DNA from: Bdellovibrionota bacterium
GTDB lineage: Bacteria; Bdellovibrionota; Bdellovibrionia; Bdellovibrionales; Bdellovibrionaceae
NCBI GenBank assembly: GCA_963170155.1
Contig: CAUJGP010000024.1
Coordinates: 310,001 to 374,000 of the forward strand
DNA: 64,000 nucleotides
Direction: 5' to 3'
Both the position numbers and the translations under genes were made by a program. The notes under the pieces are model-generated. The model saw nothing but the letters and a program-made list of their open reading frames with translations. It was not told the origin of the DNA and made no database searches. Shown here one piece after another: positions 17,076 to 27,604 of this stretch (position 1 is its first letter; every line of letters starts with the position of its first letter).

Positions 17076-18806
17076 TTAACGAGGTTCTAGTTCTGATATT
17101 TTGGAGAGATTTTTCTTGGAACTGGTTAAAAGTTCTTTCGCATGAGCAAGCGATGTGGAAGTAATTTTTTCGCCGGAGATCAGGCGTGCGATTTCGCGGA
17201 TACGATCTTGACCTTCTAAAAAATTAATTTCCATGTGAACAGATTTGCCTGTTGGTGATTTTTGAATACAAAAATGGTGATCACCAACAGCGGCAACTTG
17301 GGGTAAATGAGTGACGCAAATAACCTGCTGTCCTGTGCTGATTTGGTGAAGTTTGCGAGCCACTTTATTGGCGGTTACTCCGCTAACTCCTGTGTCAACT
17401 TCATCAAAGAGATAGGTTCGTGGAAAAGTAGATGTGCCTAAGACACATTTTAGTGAGAGTAGAATTCGACTTAATTCGCCTCCCGATGAGACTTTTACTA
17501 AGGGACGAGGTGGATCTTGGGGTGAGGTTTGACTGAGAAACTCCACCTCTGTCATTCCGGAGGCCTGGGGTGTTGATAAGGCTTGAATGTGAACATGAAA
17601 AGTCACGCCTTTCATGTTAAGGTCTTTCAGGTGAGTGTTTACTTTCTCGGTCAATTTTTTGATCACTGACTGTCGAATTGCATGAAGCTTTGTTCCTTCT
17701 GTTGAAATTCGATTCATTAATTCATTTTGTTTCTTTGTAAGTGCTTGGATTAAAGACTCTGAGTTTTGAATTTCTTGGATTTCATTTTCGATTTCATGCA
17801 GGGACCTTTGGAGATCTTCAAATTGAGGACCATATTTTTTTTGGAGTTTTCTCCAGTTGCTGAGTTTTTCTTCTAAAGACTCGGCATCTTCGTGATCGTT
17901 ATTAAGTTCTTCCAAGATCTTGTTTAAATCAAAATGAGTGTCCTGAATGATATTTAGTGCTTGATGGATGGAGTTGAGTTTTTCGTGAAGGCGTGCATCT
18001 AGAGGTGAAAACTCTTGGCCTTTTTGCATTATTTTTTGCAAGCGTAGAATCACAGAATCATCATCGTCTTCCAGAGAAGTGAGAATGGAATGTAAATACT
18101 GTAATAATTTTTGTTTGCTTTTTAATTTTTTGACTTTGAGTTCCAACTCAATATCTTCGCCTTGCTTGAGTGGGCATTGTTGAATTTCATCTCTTTGAAA
18201 AAGAAGGAAATCAAGGCGCTGTGAGCCTGTTTGGCTTTTATTTTGCAGAGCTTTAAGAGATTCTTCATTTTTAATGAATTCACCCCAGAGCGTTTCATAG
18301 TGATTTCGAAGAGGCCAGGATTGCGCATACTGATCTAATAGATCGAGATGATAATTTTTTGAAAGTAAATTTTTGTTTTCATGTTGCCCGGTGAGTTCAA
18401 TAAGGGGTGCATTTTTGCCTGCGACTTCGATGAGTGGTGCCACAATGTCGCGTAAAACAGCAAGAGTGCTGAGGCATGAATTTAAATAAACTTTATTTTT
18501 ATCTCCAGGGCCAATAATACGACGAACAATGAGCTCCTGATCCTGAAGGGGGATATCAAGGGATTGTAAATGGAGTGCAATATCAGGGCGTAGCGTGAGA
18601 TCAAATCGGCCTTCAATTTGTGACTGGGTCGAGCCCGTTCGAATAAATTCACTGGAAGCTTTGGCGCCCATGAGAAGAGATAATGAGCGAAGGAGAACGG
18701 ATTTTCCAGCCCCCGTTTCTCCACTGATAATATTGAGTCCTTGCTTGAATTGAATGTTTAATTTTTCAATGATAGCAAATTGATTCACATTCAATTCGGT
18801 AAGCAT
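17076..18806 (-). CDS. recN: DNA repair protein RecN
   Basis: 576 residues, normal length. SMC-like layout: Walker A GETGAGKSVLL (29-39) at the N-terminus, a long central coiled coil, then the ABC signature VSSGGELSRILLSLK and Walker B TYLFDEVDTGVSG near the C-terminus, followed by QVICVTHLPQVAAVGDHHF. RecN acts early in double-strand break repair. It is the last gene of a tight leftward group prlC-nadK-recN; nadK ends two bases upstream, and a nadK-recN neighbourhood is common in proteobacteria. Confidence 0.96.
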   Translation of the reverse strand: MLTELNVNQFAIIEKLNIQFKQGLNIISGETGAGKSVLLRSLSLLMGAKASSEFIRTGSTQSQIEGRFDLTLRPDIALHLQSLDIPLQDQELIVRRIIGPGDKNKVYLNSCLSTLAVLRDIVAPLIEVAGKNAPLIELTGQHENKNLLSKNYHLDLLDQYAQSWPLRNHYETLWGEFIKNEESLKALQNKSQTGSQRLDFLLFQRDEIQQCPLKQGEDIELELKVKKLKSKQKLLQYLHSILTSLEDDDDSVILRLQKIMQKGQEFSPLDARLHEKLNSIHQALNIIQDTHFDLNKILEELNNDHEDAESLEEKLSNWRKLQKKYGPQFEDLQRSLHEIENEIQEIQNSESLIQALTKKQNELMNRISTEGTKLHAIRQSVIKKLTEKVNTHLKDLNMKGVTFHVHIQALSTPQASGMTEVEFLSQTSPQDPPRPLVKVSSGGELSRILLSLKCVLGTSTFPRTYLFDEVDTGVSGVTANKVARKLHQISTGQQVICVTHLPQVAAVGDHHFCIQKSPTGKSVHMEINFLEGQDRIREIARLISGEKITSTSLAHAKELLTSSKKNLSKISELEPR

Positions 18807-18808
18807 GT

Positions 18809-19690
18809 TTAGTTCCTTTCTCCAAAACTTAATTTGTCACGCATCAGCTCGTAAAAATTATATCCTGTGGGTTGAACCATCCAATGGGGTTGAGGGTGTT
18901 TTGCTACTTTTAAAAGGGACTGTTGATTTAATTTAGCACACATTTGACCGTCAATCACAACATGAGCTGATTCACAGTGACCTTGAAGTTGAATATGAAG
19001 CTCTTTTGTATCAGGAAATATCAATGGTCGACTCGTGAGGCTATGAGGAGCAACAGACGTGGCAATAAAACAGTTTGAGTCAGGATGCACAATAGGCCCT
19101 CCTGCAGCCAGATTGTACGCAGTGCTGCCTGTAGGAGTCGCGAGCACTAGCCCATCCGCTTTGACGGAACTGACATGTCGTTGATCCATCCCCAGTTTTA
19201 AATCAATGAGATGACTTGATGGACCTCTTTCAATAACGACATCGTTGAGCGCTTGCCATTTTTGAAGCGGTTTTCGGGGTTGTTGAAGAGTGATTGACAT
19301 TTGCACTCTGGGGAGAAGATCACCGTTCTTGCCCTTGAGAAGGGGAGGAAGAGCTTGATAGAGACTCTCCAGGCGAAGGGGGGTCAAGAAACCCAACGAT
19401 CCAAGGTTGACACCGAGAATGGGAATGGGACGCCCGCCGAGAAGTCGAATGGCGCGGAGGTAGGTTCCGTCTCCGCCCAGAATAATTACGAGCTCCACAG
19501 AATCAAAATCTTTATCTGATTTCATAAGAGGAGCTCCCGGAATGGGCTTTTGAGAGGGGCCAGTTAAAGGCTTGTAATGATGTTTTTTGAGCCATTGAAC
19601 AAGTTTTTTTGAGGCCTCGAGAGCTGATGTGGTCTCTGGTCTATAAACAAGAGCTATTTGAGCTTTGTTGGAGATATTCAGTTTCGCCAT
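18809..19690 (-). CDS. nadK: NAD kinase
   Basis: 293 residues. GGDGT (72-76) with LVIILGGDGTYLRAIR, NLGSLGFLTP, and the ATPTGSTAYNLAAGGPIVHP block are the signature of ATP-NAD kinase, which makes NADP from NAD. The ATG overlaps the last bases of prlC (TAATG), so the genes are translationally coupled, and recN follows after two bases. Confidence 0.95.
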   Translation of the reverse strand: MAKLNISNKAQIALVYRPETTSALEASKKLVQWLKKHHYKPLTGPSQKPIPGAPLMKSDKDFDSVELVIILGGDGTYLRAIRLLGGRPIPILGVNLGSLGFLTPLRLESLYQALPPLLKGKNGDLLPRVQMSITLQQPRKPLQKWQALNDVVIERGPSSHLIDLKLGMDQRHVSSVKADGLVLATPTGSTAYNLAAGGPIVHPDSNCFIATSVAPHSLTSRPLIFPDTKELHIQLQGHCESAHVVIDGQMCAKLNQQSLLKVAKHPQPHWMVQPTGYNFYELMRDKLSFGERN

Positions 19691-21732
19691 TAAAGGAGGC
19701 CCTCGCGTCTTAGCAAAGCCTGGTGGTCCGGCTCTCGACCGCGAAACTTCTTATAAATATCCATGGGATGCTCTGTGCCACCACGAGAGAGAATATGCTC
19801 TTTGAATTTTCGGCCCACTTCTTGATTGAATAATCCTTTTTCTTTAAAATATTCAAAGGCATCGGCATCTAAAACTTCTGCCCATTTGTAACTGTAATAT
19901 CCCGCAGAATATCCTCCTGCAAATATATGAGAGAAATGAGAGCTGAGACAAGTCCCCTCAATCCACGGAAGGAGGCGCGTTTTTTCTGTGGCTGATTTTT
20001 CAAATTCAATCAGAGATTGAATTTGGTCAGGATTTGTAGAGTGCCATGCCATGTCCAAGTAACAAAAAGTCAGTTGCCGGAGAGAAAAATATCCGATTTG
20101 GAATAAGCTGGCATCGTTCATTTTTTTCACCAGTTCCTGGGGCAAAGGCTGTCCTGTGACATAGTGGTGGGCAAAAAGATTGAGGCTTTCTTGATGATCA
20201 ATCCAGTTTTCCATGATTTGAGAAGGCAGTTCCACAAAATCCCAATACACATTGGCTCCGCTAAGTGAGTGATAGCGGCATTGAGAGAGCATCATGTGCA
20301 GGGCATGACCAAACTCATGGAACAAAGTGCTGACTTCATCAAAAGTCAGCAGGGATGGCTTTGAAGACGTAGGCTCTGTAAAATTACAAACAATAGCGAC
20401 ATGAGGCCTGTGTAAAGCGCCTTTGTATAAGCCTTGTTCTCGAAGGGTTGTGGCCCATGCGCCGCTTTTTTTGGTTTCTCGTGGAAAAAGATCGGCATAA
20501 AACAAGGCAACATAATCGTTGGTTTTAGCATCCCTGACCTCATATACTTTGACATCAGGGTGATAGGTTTCAACATTATTGGCCGGCTGGAATTTCAATT
20601 CAAAAAGTTTTTCTGCATGATCAAAGATCCCTTGAATACACTTTTCTAAAGGAAAATAAGCTCTTAGTTCTTCGCTGTTAAAATGATATTTTTGCTCTTT
20701 TAATTTTTCTGTATAAAAAGCATAGTCCCAGGGCATGAGTTCTTCATTCGATCCATCAAAACTTTTCTTAAAGTCTTTGAGTTCTGCAATGTCACTTTCG
20801 GCAGCTTGGCGGTAAGACGCATACAGGGAGCTCAAGAAAGACATTACTTTTTCGGGAGTTTGAGCCATTCGCTCTTCAAGGACAAAATGTGCATGAGTTT
20901 GATATCCTAGCAGTTGAGCACGTTTGTTTCGAAGCTGCACGATCTTTAAAATATTTTTTTGATTATCATAATCGTCTTGGAAACACTTTGTATTGTAAGC
21001 GAGCCACATTTTTTCTCTTAATTTTCGATTTGTGGCATATTGAATGAAAGGAACAAAGCTAGGGTATTGGAGATTAAAAATCCATGCGTGAGACATCCCT
21101 TTGGCTTGTGCCAGGGCCTTCGCAGATTCTTTAGCTCCTTCCGGAAGACCACTTAAATCTTTCTCGTCAGTAATGACGAGTTCGAATTTATTTGTCGCTT
21201 TCAGAACATTTTCAGAAAAAGCCGGGGCCAAAGAAGAAAGGTCTTGGTCGATGGCGCGAAGTTGATTCTTTTGTTCTTCGCTGAGAAGAGCGCCATTGCG
21301 AACAAAATCACGATATTGTTTTTCAAGCAAACGAGATTCTTCGGTATTGAGACTTAACTGCGAACGATTTTCATAGAGAGTTTTAATTTTTTCAAAAAGG
21401 ATAGGATCAAGGCTGATATCACTACCAAAGGTTGCTAATTTGGAAGCTATTTCTTGAGCTAAAGCATGAATTTCATCGGGGCCTTCCGCACTATAAAGAT
21501 AATGAAAAATTCCAGAAACTCGCTCGACTTCCTCCGCAGCGATCTCTAAGCCCTCGGAAATTTTCTTAAAAGAAAGTGGCTCTGAAACGGATTTAATCTG
21601 GGAAATATTTTTTTGAGCTATTGCGATGGCTTGATCCAAGGCTGGCACGAAATGCTCAGACTTAATTTTTGAAAAGTGAACGGCTTGATCAAATAGGGAA
21701 CTTTCTGCAAAAAGGGGATTTATTGGGTTCAT
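19690..21732 (-). CDS. prlC: M3-family oligopeptidase (oligopeptidase A type)
   Basis: 680 residues, the usual size for oligopeptidase A. The zinc motif HEFGH is at about residue 470 in [13 protein letters not shown], with the third ligand Glu further on in the NWIDH region. The C-terminal [20 protein letters not shown] block is typical of the M3A subfamily. Cytoplasmic; it cleaves short peptides, including signal-peptide remnants, so it would process what the Opp importer at 56.8-62.8 kb brings in. First gene of prlC-nadK-recN and divergent from acs. Confidence 0.93.
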   Translation of the reverse strand: MNPINPLFAESSLFDQAVHFSKIKSEHFVPALDQAIAIAQKNISQIKSVSEPLSFKKISEGLEIAAEEVERVSGIFHYLYSAEGPDEIHALAQEIASKLATFGSDISLDPILFEKIKTLYENRSQLSLNTEESRLLEKQYRDFVRNGALLSEEQKNQLRAIDQDLSSLAPAFSENVLKATNKFELVITDEKDLSGLPEGAKESAKALAQAKGMSHAWIFNLQYPSFVPFIQYATNRKLREKMWLAYNTKCFQDDYDNQKNILKIVQLRNKRAQLLGYQTHAHFVLEERMAQTPEKVMSFLSSLYASYRQAAESDIAELKDFKKSFDGSNEELMPWDYAFYTEKLKEQKYHFNSEELRAYFPLEKCIQGIFDHAEKLFELKFQPANNVETYHPDVKVYEVRDAKTNDYVALFYADLFPRETKKSGAWATTLREQGLYKGALHRPHVAIVCNFTEPTSSKPSLLTFDEVSTLFHEFGHALHMMLSQCRYHSLSGANVYWDFVELPSQIMENWIDHQESLNLFAHHYVTGQPLPQELVKKMNDASLFQIGYFSLRQLTFCYLDMAWHSTNPDQIQSLIEFEKSATEKTRLLPWIEGTCLSSHFSHIFAGGYSAGYYSYKWAEVLDADAFEYFKEKGLFNQEVGRKFKEHILSRGGTEHPMDIYKKFRGREPDHQALLRREGLL

Positions 21733-21939
21733 GAATACTCCTTGTATAAACTCACCAAACTAACAGAGACAGAGATTTTAATCAAAAATTTTCGGATTCT
21801 TGTCGAGAAAAACTTATTTGACGGAGCACAGAATTCAACTCAAGGTGATAAAGAGAGTATTTTAATAAGAGGCTCAAGGCAGCTTCTTTTTATGGTATTT
21901 ATGGTCTTGAGTAAATACAGAAATCGGAAAGGGATGGAT

Positions 21940-23895
21940 ATGACAAACCTCAAAAAAGATATTATCAAGCCAGAAAAGAAATTTGTTGAGAAAGCTCTTG
22001 TTAATTGGGACCAATACGTAAAAATGTATCAAGAATCCATTGAGAAACCGCTAGAATTTTGGGCGAAGCACGCCCAGAGACTCCATTGGGAGCGAGCTTG
22101 GACATCAGTAAAAGAAGTCTCTTTTCATTCACCAGTTAAAGTGGAATGGTTTAAGGGGGGAAAGTTAAATGCCAGTTATAATTGTTTAGATCGGCATCTT
22201 GACCAACATCAACAGAAAGTGGCTATGATTTTTGAACCGGATAACCCTTCCGAGGCATCCCAATTGATTACTTACCAGAAAGCTTATGAGGAAGTGAATT
22301 TGATGGCGAACACTCTCAAAAAATTGGGGGTGAAAAAGGGAGATCGCGTGACGGTTTATATGCCTATGATTCCTGAGGCTGTTTATGCCATGCTGGCTTG
22401 CGCTCGCATAGGGGCTATCCACTCTCTAGTCTTTGGGGGGTTTTCTTCGGATTCCATTCGTGATCGTATTTTGGATTGTGGCTCTCAACATGTGATTACA
22501 GCTGATGAAGGTGTTCGTGGAGGTAAGTTCATCCCACTTAAAAAAAATATGGACGAGGCCCTTGAGCAGTGTCCTGGAGTGGAATCAGTTTTGTTAATTC
22601 GCCGCACGGGGAATCCTGTAAATTTTAAACAAGGTCGAGATCATTGGTGGCATGAAATAAAAAAATCCGTAGAACATTATTGTATTCCTGAGCCGATGGA
22701 TGCTGAAGATCCGCTTTTTATTTTATATACATCGGGCTCAACGAATAAACCCAAGGCTGTTTTGCACAGCACGGGAGGATATCTAGTTTACACCTCCATG
22801 ACTCATGAGTTGGTTTTTGATTGTAAACCTGATGATATTTATTGGTGTACGGCCGATGTTGGATGGGTGACAGGACATAGTTATATTGTTTATGGCCCTT
22901 TTGCAAATGGAGCTACAACTGTCTTGTTTGAAGGAATTCCCAGTTATCCGACTTCATCTCGTTTTTGGGAAGTGGTGGATAAGCACAAAGTCACTATTTT
23001 TTATACGGCACCAACCGCCTTGCGGGCATTGATGCGTGAAGGGGATTCCATAGTTCAAAAAACATCTCGGCAGTCGTTGCGACTGTTGGGCAGCGTGGGT
23101 GAGCCTATCAATCCAGAGGCCTGGTTATGGTTCCATCGAGTTGTGGGAGAGGAGCGTTGCCCCATTGTGGATACTTGGTGGCAGACGGAAACGGGAGGTA
23201 TCTTGATTTCGCCGTTACCAGGCGCCACTCCTTTAAAGCCAGGGTCAGCCACCTTGCCTTTTTTTGGTGTAAAACCCGTCATTTTAACTCTCGAAGGGGA
23301 GAAGATTCCTGATGGGGAGCCTTGTGAGGGGGTTTTATGTTTGGAAGATTCGTGGCCCGGGCAAATGAAAACGGTTTACAAAGATCATGAGCGCTTTGAG
23401 CAAACTTATTTTTCTCAATACAAAGGTTATTATTTTACGGGTGATGGTTGTCGGCGGGATGAAGATGGTTACTATTGGATTACGGGACGGGTGGATGATG
23501 TTTTGAATGTCTCTGGGCATAGATTGGGGACCGCTGAGATCGAAAGCGCTTTAGTCGCTCACCCATCAGTGGCTGAAGCTGCTGTTGTTGGTTATCCTCA
23601 TGATATTAAGGGCCAGGGGATTTATTGTTTTGTGACTCTGAAAAAAGAAGTGGTTCCTTCTGAGAAATTAAAAGAAGATCTTGTTCGTTGGGTACGCAAA
23701 GAAATCAGCCCCATTGCAACTCCTGATCGTCTTCAATTTGCCCCAGGTCTGCCAAAAACTCGTTCTGGAAAAATAATGCGACGGATTTTAAGAAAAATCG
23801 CTGAAAAGAACTTTGGAGCTCTTGGAGATCTTTCAACCCTATCAGATGTAGCCGTTATTGAAGACTTGATTCATAACGCTCAGGCGCTTGAATAA
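21940..23895 (+). CDS. acs: Acetyl-CoA synthetase
   Basis: The frame is open from 21742, but the ATG at 21940 has GGAAAGGG six bases before it and gives 651 residues, the family's standard length. Features: [13 protein letters not shown] (ATP-binding P-loop), [45 protein letters not shown] (key residues shown within family pattern) and [10 protein letters not shown] with the catalytic, acetylation-regulated Lys. It activates acetate to acetyl-CoA. Monocistronic by spacing, divergent from prlC. Confidence 0.95.
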   Translation: MTNLKKDIIKPEKKFVEKALVNWDQYVKMYQESIEKPLEFWAKHAQRLHWERAWTSVKEVSFHSPVKVEWFKGGKLNASYNCLDRHLDQHQQKVAMIFEPDNPSEASQLITYQKAYEEVNLMANTLKKLGVKKGDRVTVYMPMIPEAVYAMLACARIGAIHSLVFGGFSSDSIRDRILDCGSQHVITADEGVRGGKFIPLKKNMDEALEQCPGVESVLLIRRTGNPVNFKQGRDHWWHEIKKSVEHYCIPEPMDAEDPLFILYTSGSTNKPKAVLHSTGGYLVYTSMTHELVFDCKPDDIYWCTADVGWVTGHSYIVYGPFANGATTVLFEGIPSYPTSSRFWEVVDKHKVTIFYTAPTALRALMREGDSIVQKTSRQSLRLLGSVGEPINPEAWLWFHRVVGEERCPIVDTWWQTETGGILISPLPGATPLKPGSATLPFFGVKPVILTLEGEKIPDGEPCEGVLCLEDSWPGQMKTVYKDHERFEQTYFSQYKGYYFTGDGCRRDEDGYYWITGRVDDVLNVSGHRLGTAEIESALVAHPSVAEAAVVGYPHDIKGQGIYCFVTLKKEVVPSEKLKEDLVRWVRKEISPIATPDRLQFAPGLPKTRSGKIMRRILRKIAEKNFGALGDLSTLSDVAVIEDLIHNAQALE

Positions 23896-23947
23896 GTTGA
23901 TGATGGCTCAAAGGTCTATTTCGTGACAGCGTATCATTGACTGTTAA

Positions 23948-23962
23948 TGAGAGAGATTCTCA
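23948..23962 (+). promoter_or_regulatory. Fur-box-like sequence before feoAB
   Basis: TGAGAGAGATTCTCA is a near-palindrome that matches 10 of 14 fixed positions of the 7-1-7 Fur consensus (TGATAATnATTATCA); its TTCTCA half is common in strong Fur sites. It lies 107 bases upstream of feoA, where iron-dependent repression of ferrous iron uptake is expected. Confidence 0.5.
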
Positions 23963-24068
23963 ATTAGCTTTCTTCAATTTAAGAAAAAGGACAAAGGTTT
24001 GGATCTCTTGCTAAGATAAGATATTTTATTAAGAGTTCTCTGAAGGTAATTTGAGTGGCGAGGCATGA

Positions 24069-24299
24069 ATGGAAAAAACATTGCGTCCATTTTCCAATGG
24101 AAAGAAAATCAAATTAGATCAAATCATAGGTGATTCTGACACTGTTGAAAGATTAATTGATATGGGTTTTCACCCCGGAATTGAAATTGAAGTTATTAAT
24201 AAAATGGTCAATGGAGGCCCATATATACTTCGTATTCAATCTGGTTTTATAGCTCTTCGTGAAGAAGAAGTCGCTTGTCTAAAGGTGGTTGGATTATGA
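24069..24299 (+). CDS. feoA: Ferrous iron transport protein FeoA
   Basis: 76 residues with the SH3-like FeoA fold: a variable start, then DSDTVERLIDMGFHPGIEIEVINK and GGPYILRIQSGFIALREEEVACLKV, close to the family pattern (RLxxMGxxPGxxv ... v.i.g..ialr..ea..i.v). It is a small cytoplasmic partner of FeoB. It overlaps feoB by four bases (ATGA), so the two are made together. Confidence 0.92.
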   Translation: MEKTLRPFSNGKKIKLDQIIGDSDTVERLIDMGFHPGIEIEVINKMVNGGPYILRIQSGFIALREEEVACLKVVGL

Positions 24300-26200
24300 A
24301 TTCGCAAGTTGTGGCTTTGGTCGGTTCACCCAATTCTGGAAAAACAACTTTATTTAATTGGTTAACCAATCGTAAATATAAAACAGTCAATTATCCTGGG
24401 GCCACTGTAGACTATGCTGTCGCTCATATCGCTCCACAATGGGGTTCTGACATTGAAATCATAGATACTCCTGGAATTTATTCATTATCCCCTAAGAGTG
24501 AAGACGAAGAGGTGACTTATCGGGTTTTATTTCACTCTGCTTCATGGGGTTCTATTCAAACCGTAGTTGTGGTTGTAGATGGAACACAGATGGCTCGGCA
24601 TTTGACACTCGTGTCGCAACTTTTAGCCTGTGGTTTTAAAGTGGTCGTTGCATTGACTATGTCAGATTTAATTCGCAAAGCAGGCCAAGAAATAGATGTT
24701 CAGTTGCTTTCTCGCGAGCTCGCGTGCCCAGTTGTATTAATTGATGGTTTGTTGGGAGGGGGCGTTCAGGATTTAGTAAAGACCATTGATACAAGCATAA
24801 AAAGTTTTGCTCAAATCGAGAGTCAAAGCGAGAGCGTTCCTGCTATTAAGCCTTTTTTTGAAGATCAACAAAGTCATTTTGAATTTTTGCAAAAAATGGA
24901 AGCCCTCTCTGCTCGCGTGCTGATAGATAAAACCTTGGCAAAGGATAAAAACCAAACGCTATTACAACGCACTCGGCAGGTGGACCGCTGGGCTTTGCAT
25001 CCTATTTTAGGTCTCGGATTCTTTATTTTAATTATGTCTTTTTTATTTACGGCTATTTTCTTTATTGCCAGCCCTTTTATGGATGCTATTGACTCTTTGT
25101 TCTTAGTCTTGGCTGCCGCTGTTGTTTCAGTAGGAACGGAGGGTTCTCTTTTATCCGACTTTGTTGGCAATGGCATTGTGTCTAGTTTTGGAGCCGTTTT
25201 AGTTTTTGTACCGCAAATTTTTATTCTTTTTCTATTGTTAGGTTTTTTAGAGTCTACAGGTTATTTAGCTCGTGCAGCGACTTTGATCGACAAACCTTTC
25301 TCTCATTTTGGTTTGAGCGGTCGATCTTTTGTTCCGATCATGTCGGGGTTTGCCTGTGCTGTTCCTGCCATTATGGCAACAAGGAACATTAGTTCTAAAC
25401 GAGATCGCTTTATCACTATGATGGTTATTCCTCTCATGACGTGCTCCGCACGGTTGCCGGTGTATTCGCTTTTATTGGCATTTTTATTGCGTGGGCGTCC
25501 CGCTTGGCAAGCAGGTGTTAGTTTAGCACTCTTATATGTAGGAGGTTTGTTTGTTGGGGCTTTGGTGGCGCAATTCCTCCATCGCTTTGTTAAAAAAGGA
25601 AAAAATTCTTTTTTTATGATGGAGCTTCCTTTGTACCGTCGGCCTCGATTGAGCGTTGTTCTGGATTCAGCTTGGACTAAAACTTTGGGTTATGTGAAGC
25701 GAGCGGGCCCTCCCATTTTTATTTTCGCTCTTTTGGTTTGGGTGGGCACAACGTTCCCAAATTATAAAGCTGACAATGAGCAAGTAAAATTAGAAACAAG
25801 CTATGCAGGACAGCTCGGTCGTACCATTGAACCTGTTTTCACTCCCATGGGGGTCGATTGGAGAGTGGGCGTGAGTTTGATCTCTGCCTTTGCGGCTCGT
25901 GAGGTCTTTGCAAGTTCTTTAGCTGTCATTTTTAATGTTACAGCTGAGGATGATACAAGCTTGCAAGCGGGTCTTTTAGACTCCATGAGAGAGGCTAAAG
26001 ATGCCCGTGGTGCGCCGATTTTCACGACAGGCTCGGTGATAGGGCTTTTGATTTTTGTGATGGTGGCTTTGCAGTGTACGTCTACGACAGCGATGGTTAT
26101 TCGTGAAACAGGAAAAGTTTCTTGGGCCCTTATTCAATTAATTGCGTTTAATTTGCTCGCTTATATCATGGCTGTTGGAGCATTTCGGTTATGGAGTTAA
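24296..26200 (+). CDS. feoB: Ferrous iron transporter FeoB with atypical G4/G5 motifs
   Basis: The ATG at 24296 overlaps the feoA stop; 634 residues, shorter than E. coli FeoB (773) but within family range. The N-terminal G domain has G1 GSPNSGKTT (10-18), G2 Thr in NYPGATVDY and G3 DTPGIYSLSP. The G4 position reads TMSD (121-124) instead of NMxD, and the G5 region reads IDGLLGGG instead of TSAxxGxG. The membrane part carries the two Gate domains (LGFLESTGYLARAA; MSGFACAVPAIMATRN; LISAFAAREVFASSLAVIF). It imports Fe(II). The changes in the guanine-recognition motifs could alter nucleotide specificity. Confidence 0.93.
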   Translation: MNSQVVALVGSPNSGKTTLFNWLTNRKYKTVNYPGATVDYAVAHIAPQWGSDIEIIDTPGIYSLSPKSEDEEVTYRVLFHSASWGSIQTVVVVVDGTQMARHLTLVSQLLACGFKVVVALTMSDLIRKAGQEIDVQLLSRELACPVVLIDGLLGGGVQDLVKTIDTSIKSFAQIESQSESVPAIKPFFEDQQSHFEFLQKMEALSARVLIDKTLAKDKNQTLLQRTRQVDRWALHPILGLGFFILIMSFLFTAIFFIASPFMDAIDSLFLVLAAAVVSVGTEGSLLSDFVGNGIVSSFGAVLVFVPQIFILFLLLGFLESTGYLARAATLIDKPFSHFGLSGRSFVPIMSGFACAVPAIMATRNISSKRDRFITMMVIPLMTCSARLPVYSLLLAFLLRGRPAWQAGVSLALLYVGGLFVGALVAQFLHRFVKKGKNSFFMMELPLYRRPRLSVVLDSAWTKTLGYVKRAGPPIFIFALLVWVGTTFPNYKADNEQVKLETSYAGQLGRTIEPVFTPMGVDWRVGVSLISAFAAREVFASSLAVIFNVTAEDDTSLQAGLLDSMREAKDARGAPIFTTGSVIGLLIFVMVALQCTSTTAMVIRETGKVSWALIQLIAFNLLAYIMAVGAFRLWS

Positions 26201-26244
26201 TGGTCGTTATCAGGAACAGTAGCAGAACGAGGGCAGGCTGAGTT

Positions 26245-26955
26245 GTGGATTTGACTCTGAAGCCGATTGCTATCATTGAATCTTGTTATCGTGATCGTTT
26301 TGCCATTCCAAGACAACCACTCTTAGTGGAGGACGCATGGTCTTTCATTAAAATGATCCCAAACCTTCAACCTGAGTTGAGTCTTCAGGGACTCGAAGGG
26401 TATTCTCACCTATGGGTGATCTTCGGTTTTCACCTGAATCAAGAGTCTTCAAAATTCCATGCCAAGGTTCATCCTCCGCGGCTGGAGGGCAAAAGCATGG
26501 GTTTATTTGCGACACGAACTCCTCATCGTCCCAATCCTCTTGGTCTTTCTTTGGTTCGAATTCATAAGGTAGAAAAAACGGGCCTTGAAATTTTAGGCGG
26601 CGATTTTGCGGATGGAACTCCTGTTTATGATATCAAGCCTTATATTCCAGAGGTTGAATCAATCCCACAAGCAAAGGGAGGATGGTCTTCTTTGGAGGCT
26701 TCCAATGAAAAAAAAATTGTTCGTTTTGAAAGTGAAGAGTTGAAGGCGCGAATCCTTGAATGGGGATGCTTGATGGCTCAAGAAAATATGATTCGTTTAA
26801 TTTCTCAAACTCTTGAAAATGATCCTCGCCCCTTGGTTTATAGAGAGGCGGGCCGAGGTTATAAAGAAATTCATGCCTTTAGATTATTTAATGGAGACAT
26901 TCACTTCCGTGAAGTTGCGGGTGAGCTTGTTGTTTGCGACTTAATCATTCTTTAA
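26245..26955 (+). CDS. trmO: tRNA N6-methyltransferase TrmO (TsaA/YaeB)
   Basis: 236 residues from a GTG start with GAGGGCAGG upstream. TsaA-like fold: IAIIESCYRDRFAIPRQ at the start, LEGYSHLWVIFGFHLN, the SAM-binding FATRTPHRPNPLGLSLVRI and YDIKPYIPEVES. In E. coli TrmO methylates the t6A37 base of threonine tRNA. A C-terminal extension of about 80 residues (RPLVYREAGRGYKEIHAFRLF...) is the second domain typical of bacterial members. Likely its own transcript, 45 bases after feoB. Confidence 0.9.
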   Translation: MDLTLKPIAIIESCYRDRFAIPRQPLLVEDAWSFIKMIPNLQPELSLQGLEGYSHLWVIFGFHLNQESSKFHAKVHPPRLEGKSMGLFATRTPHRPNPLGLSLVRIHKVEKTGLEILGGDFADGTPVYDIKPYIPEVESIPQAKGGWSSLEASNEKKIVRFESEELKARILEWGCLMAQENMIRLISQTLENDPRPLVYREAGRGYKEIHAFRLFNGDIHFREVAGELVVCDLIIL

Positions 26956-27069
26956 TTGAGATATAGTCAATGAATGGGGCAATCCTAGTTCATTAAAGAG
27001 GCTCATCAAAGCGACAAGTTATTTCTCATTCAGTGAGTTGCCATACTGACAAAATCGTTTATGGGAGTG

Positions 27070-27561
27070 TTATTTTAAGCTTTTAAAAGATGACGTGAAA
27101 TCCTTTGCCATGACTGTTTTGCGCCCATCTTGGCGAGCTTCATGAATAGCATCATCGCAGAGTCTACGAATAAAGTGGCTGAGAATTTCAGCGACATCAC
27201 CAGAAGTGTTCATTTCAGATTTTTCGCGAATGTAGTTTTTCATTTTTGAAACGACAATAAGAACATCATCATCCGAGGAGGAAGATTTTGCTGGAATGGG
27301 TGTGGGTATTTTATGAATTGTTGATGGAGTGTTCCCATGGGAGTTTAGCGTTGCTGTATGGGCTTCTTGAGTGGGAGCTTTTTTTTCAATAGCGCCAGCG
27401 CTTCGGTGCTTTGCGCCTGGGAGGTGTCTTTCAAAACAGTGCAGTGAGCAGAATACATAACCCGTTCTAGTTCCTTGGCAGGTTGAGACACTGCATTCAT
27501 AATACTGTGTTGAAAAAGAAATCTCTTTTTTGCAACTGCTGCAGGTTCGCCAATAATTCAT
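27070..27561 (-). CDS. Zinc-finger protein with C-terminal histone fold
   Basis: 163 residues. Residues 1-53 hold eight potential zinc ligands (Cys 7, 10, 23, 28, 38, 42 and His 46, 52), the spacing of a cross-brace, ZZ/MYND-like double zinc finger. A low-complexity Ser/Thr/Pro linker follows. Residues about 98-163 read as a histone fold: VSKMKNYIREK, then SGDVAEILSHFIRRLCDDAI, then EARQDGRKTVMAKDF, whose GRKTV-x-AxDF matches the archaeal-histone R-T pair and loop. Bdellovibrio is known to carry bacterial histones, one of them longer with an extra domain; this looks like that type. Domain calls are by eye. GGGAG precedes the ATG; hpt lies 43 bases upstream of it in the leftward direction's next gene. 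Confidence 0.75.
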   Translation of the reverse strand: MNYWRTCSSCKKEISFSTQYYECSVSTCQGTRTGYVFCSLHCFERHLPGAKHRSAGAIEKKAPTQEAHTATLNSHGNTPSTIHKIPTPIPAKSSSSDDDVLIVVSKMKNYIREKSEMNTSGDVAEILSHFIRRLCDDAIHEARQDGRKTVMAKDFTSSFKSLK

Positions 27562-27604
27562 AGTTAGCTCCCTCTTTTATGGGTGGAATCTAAAGAGCCA
27601 AGAT

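Noticed and set aside
21742-21939. N-terminal extension of acs from 21742
   Set aside because: 66 extra residues not found in the family; ATG 21940 has a good ribosome site and gives the standard length.
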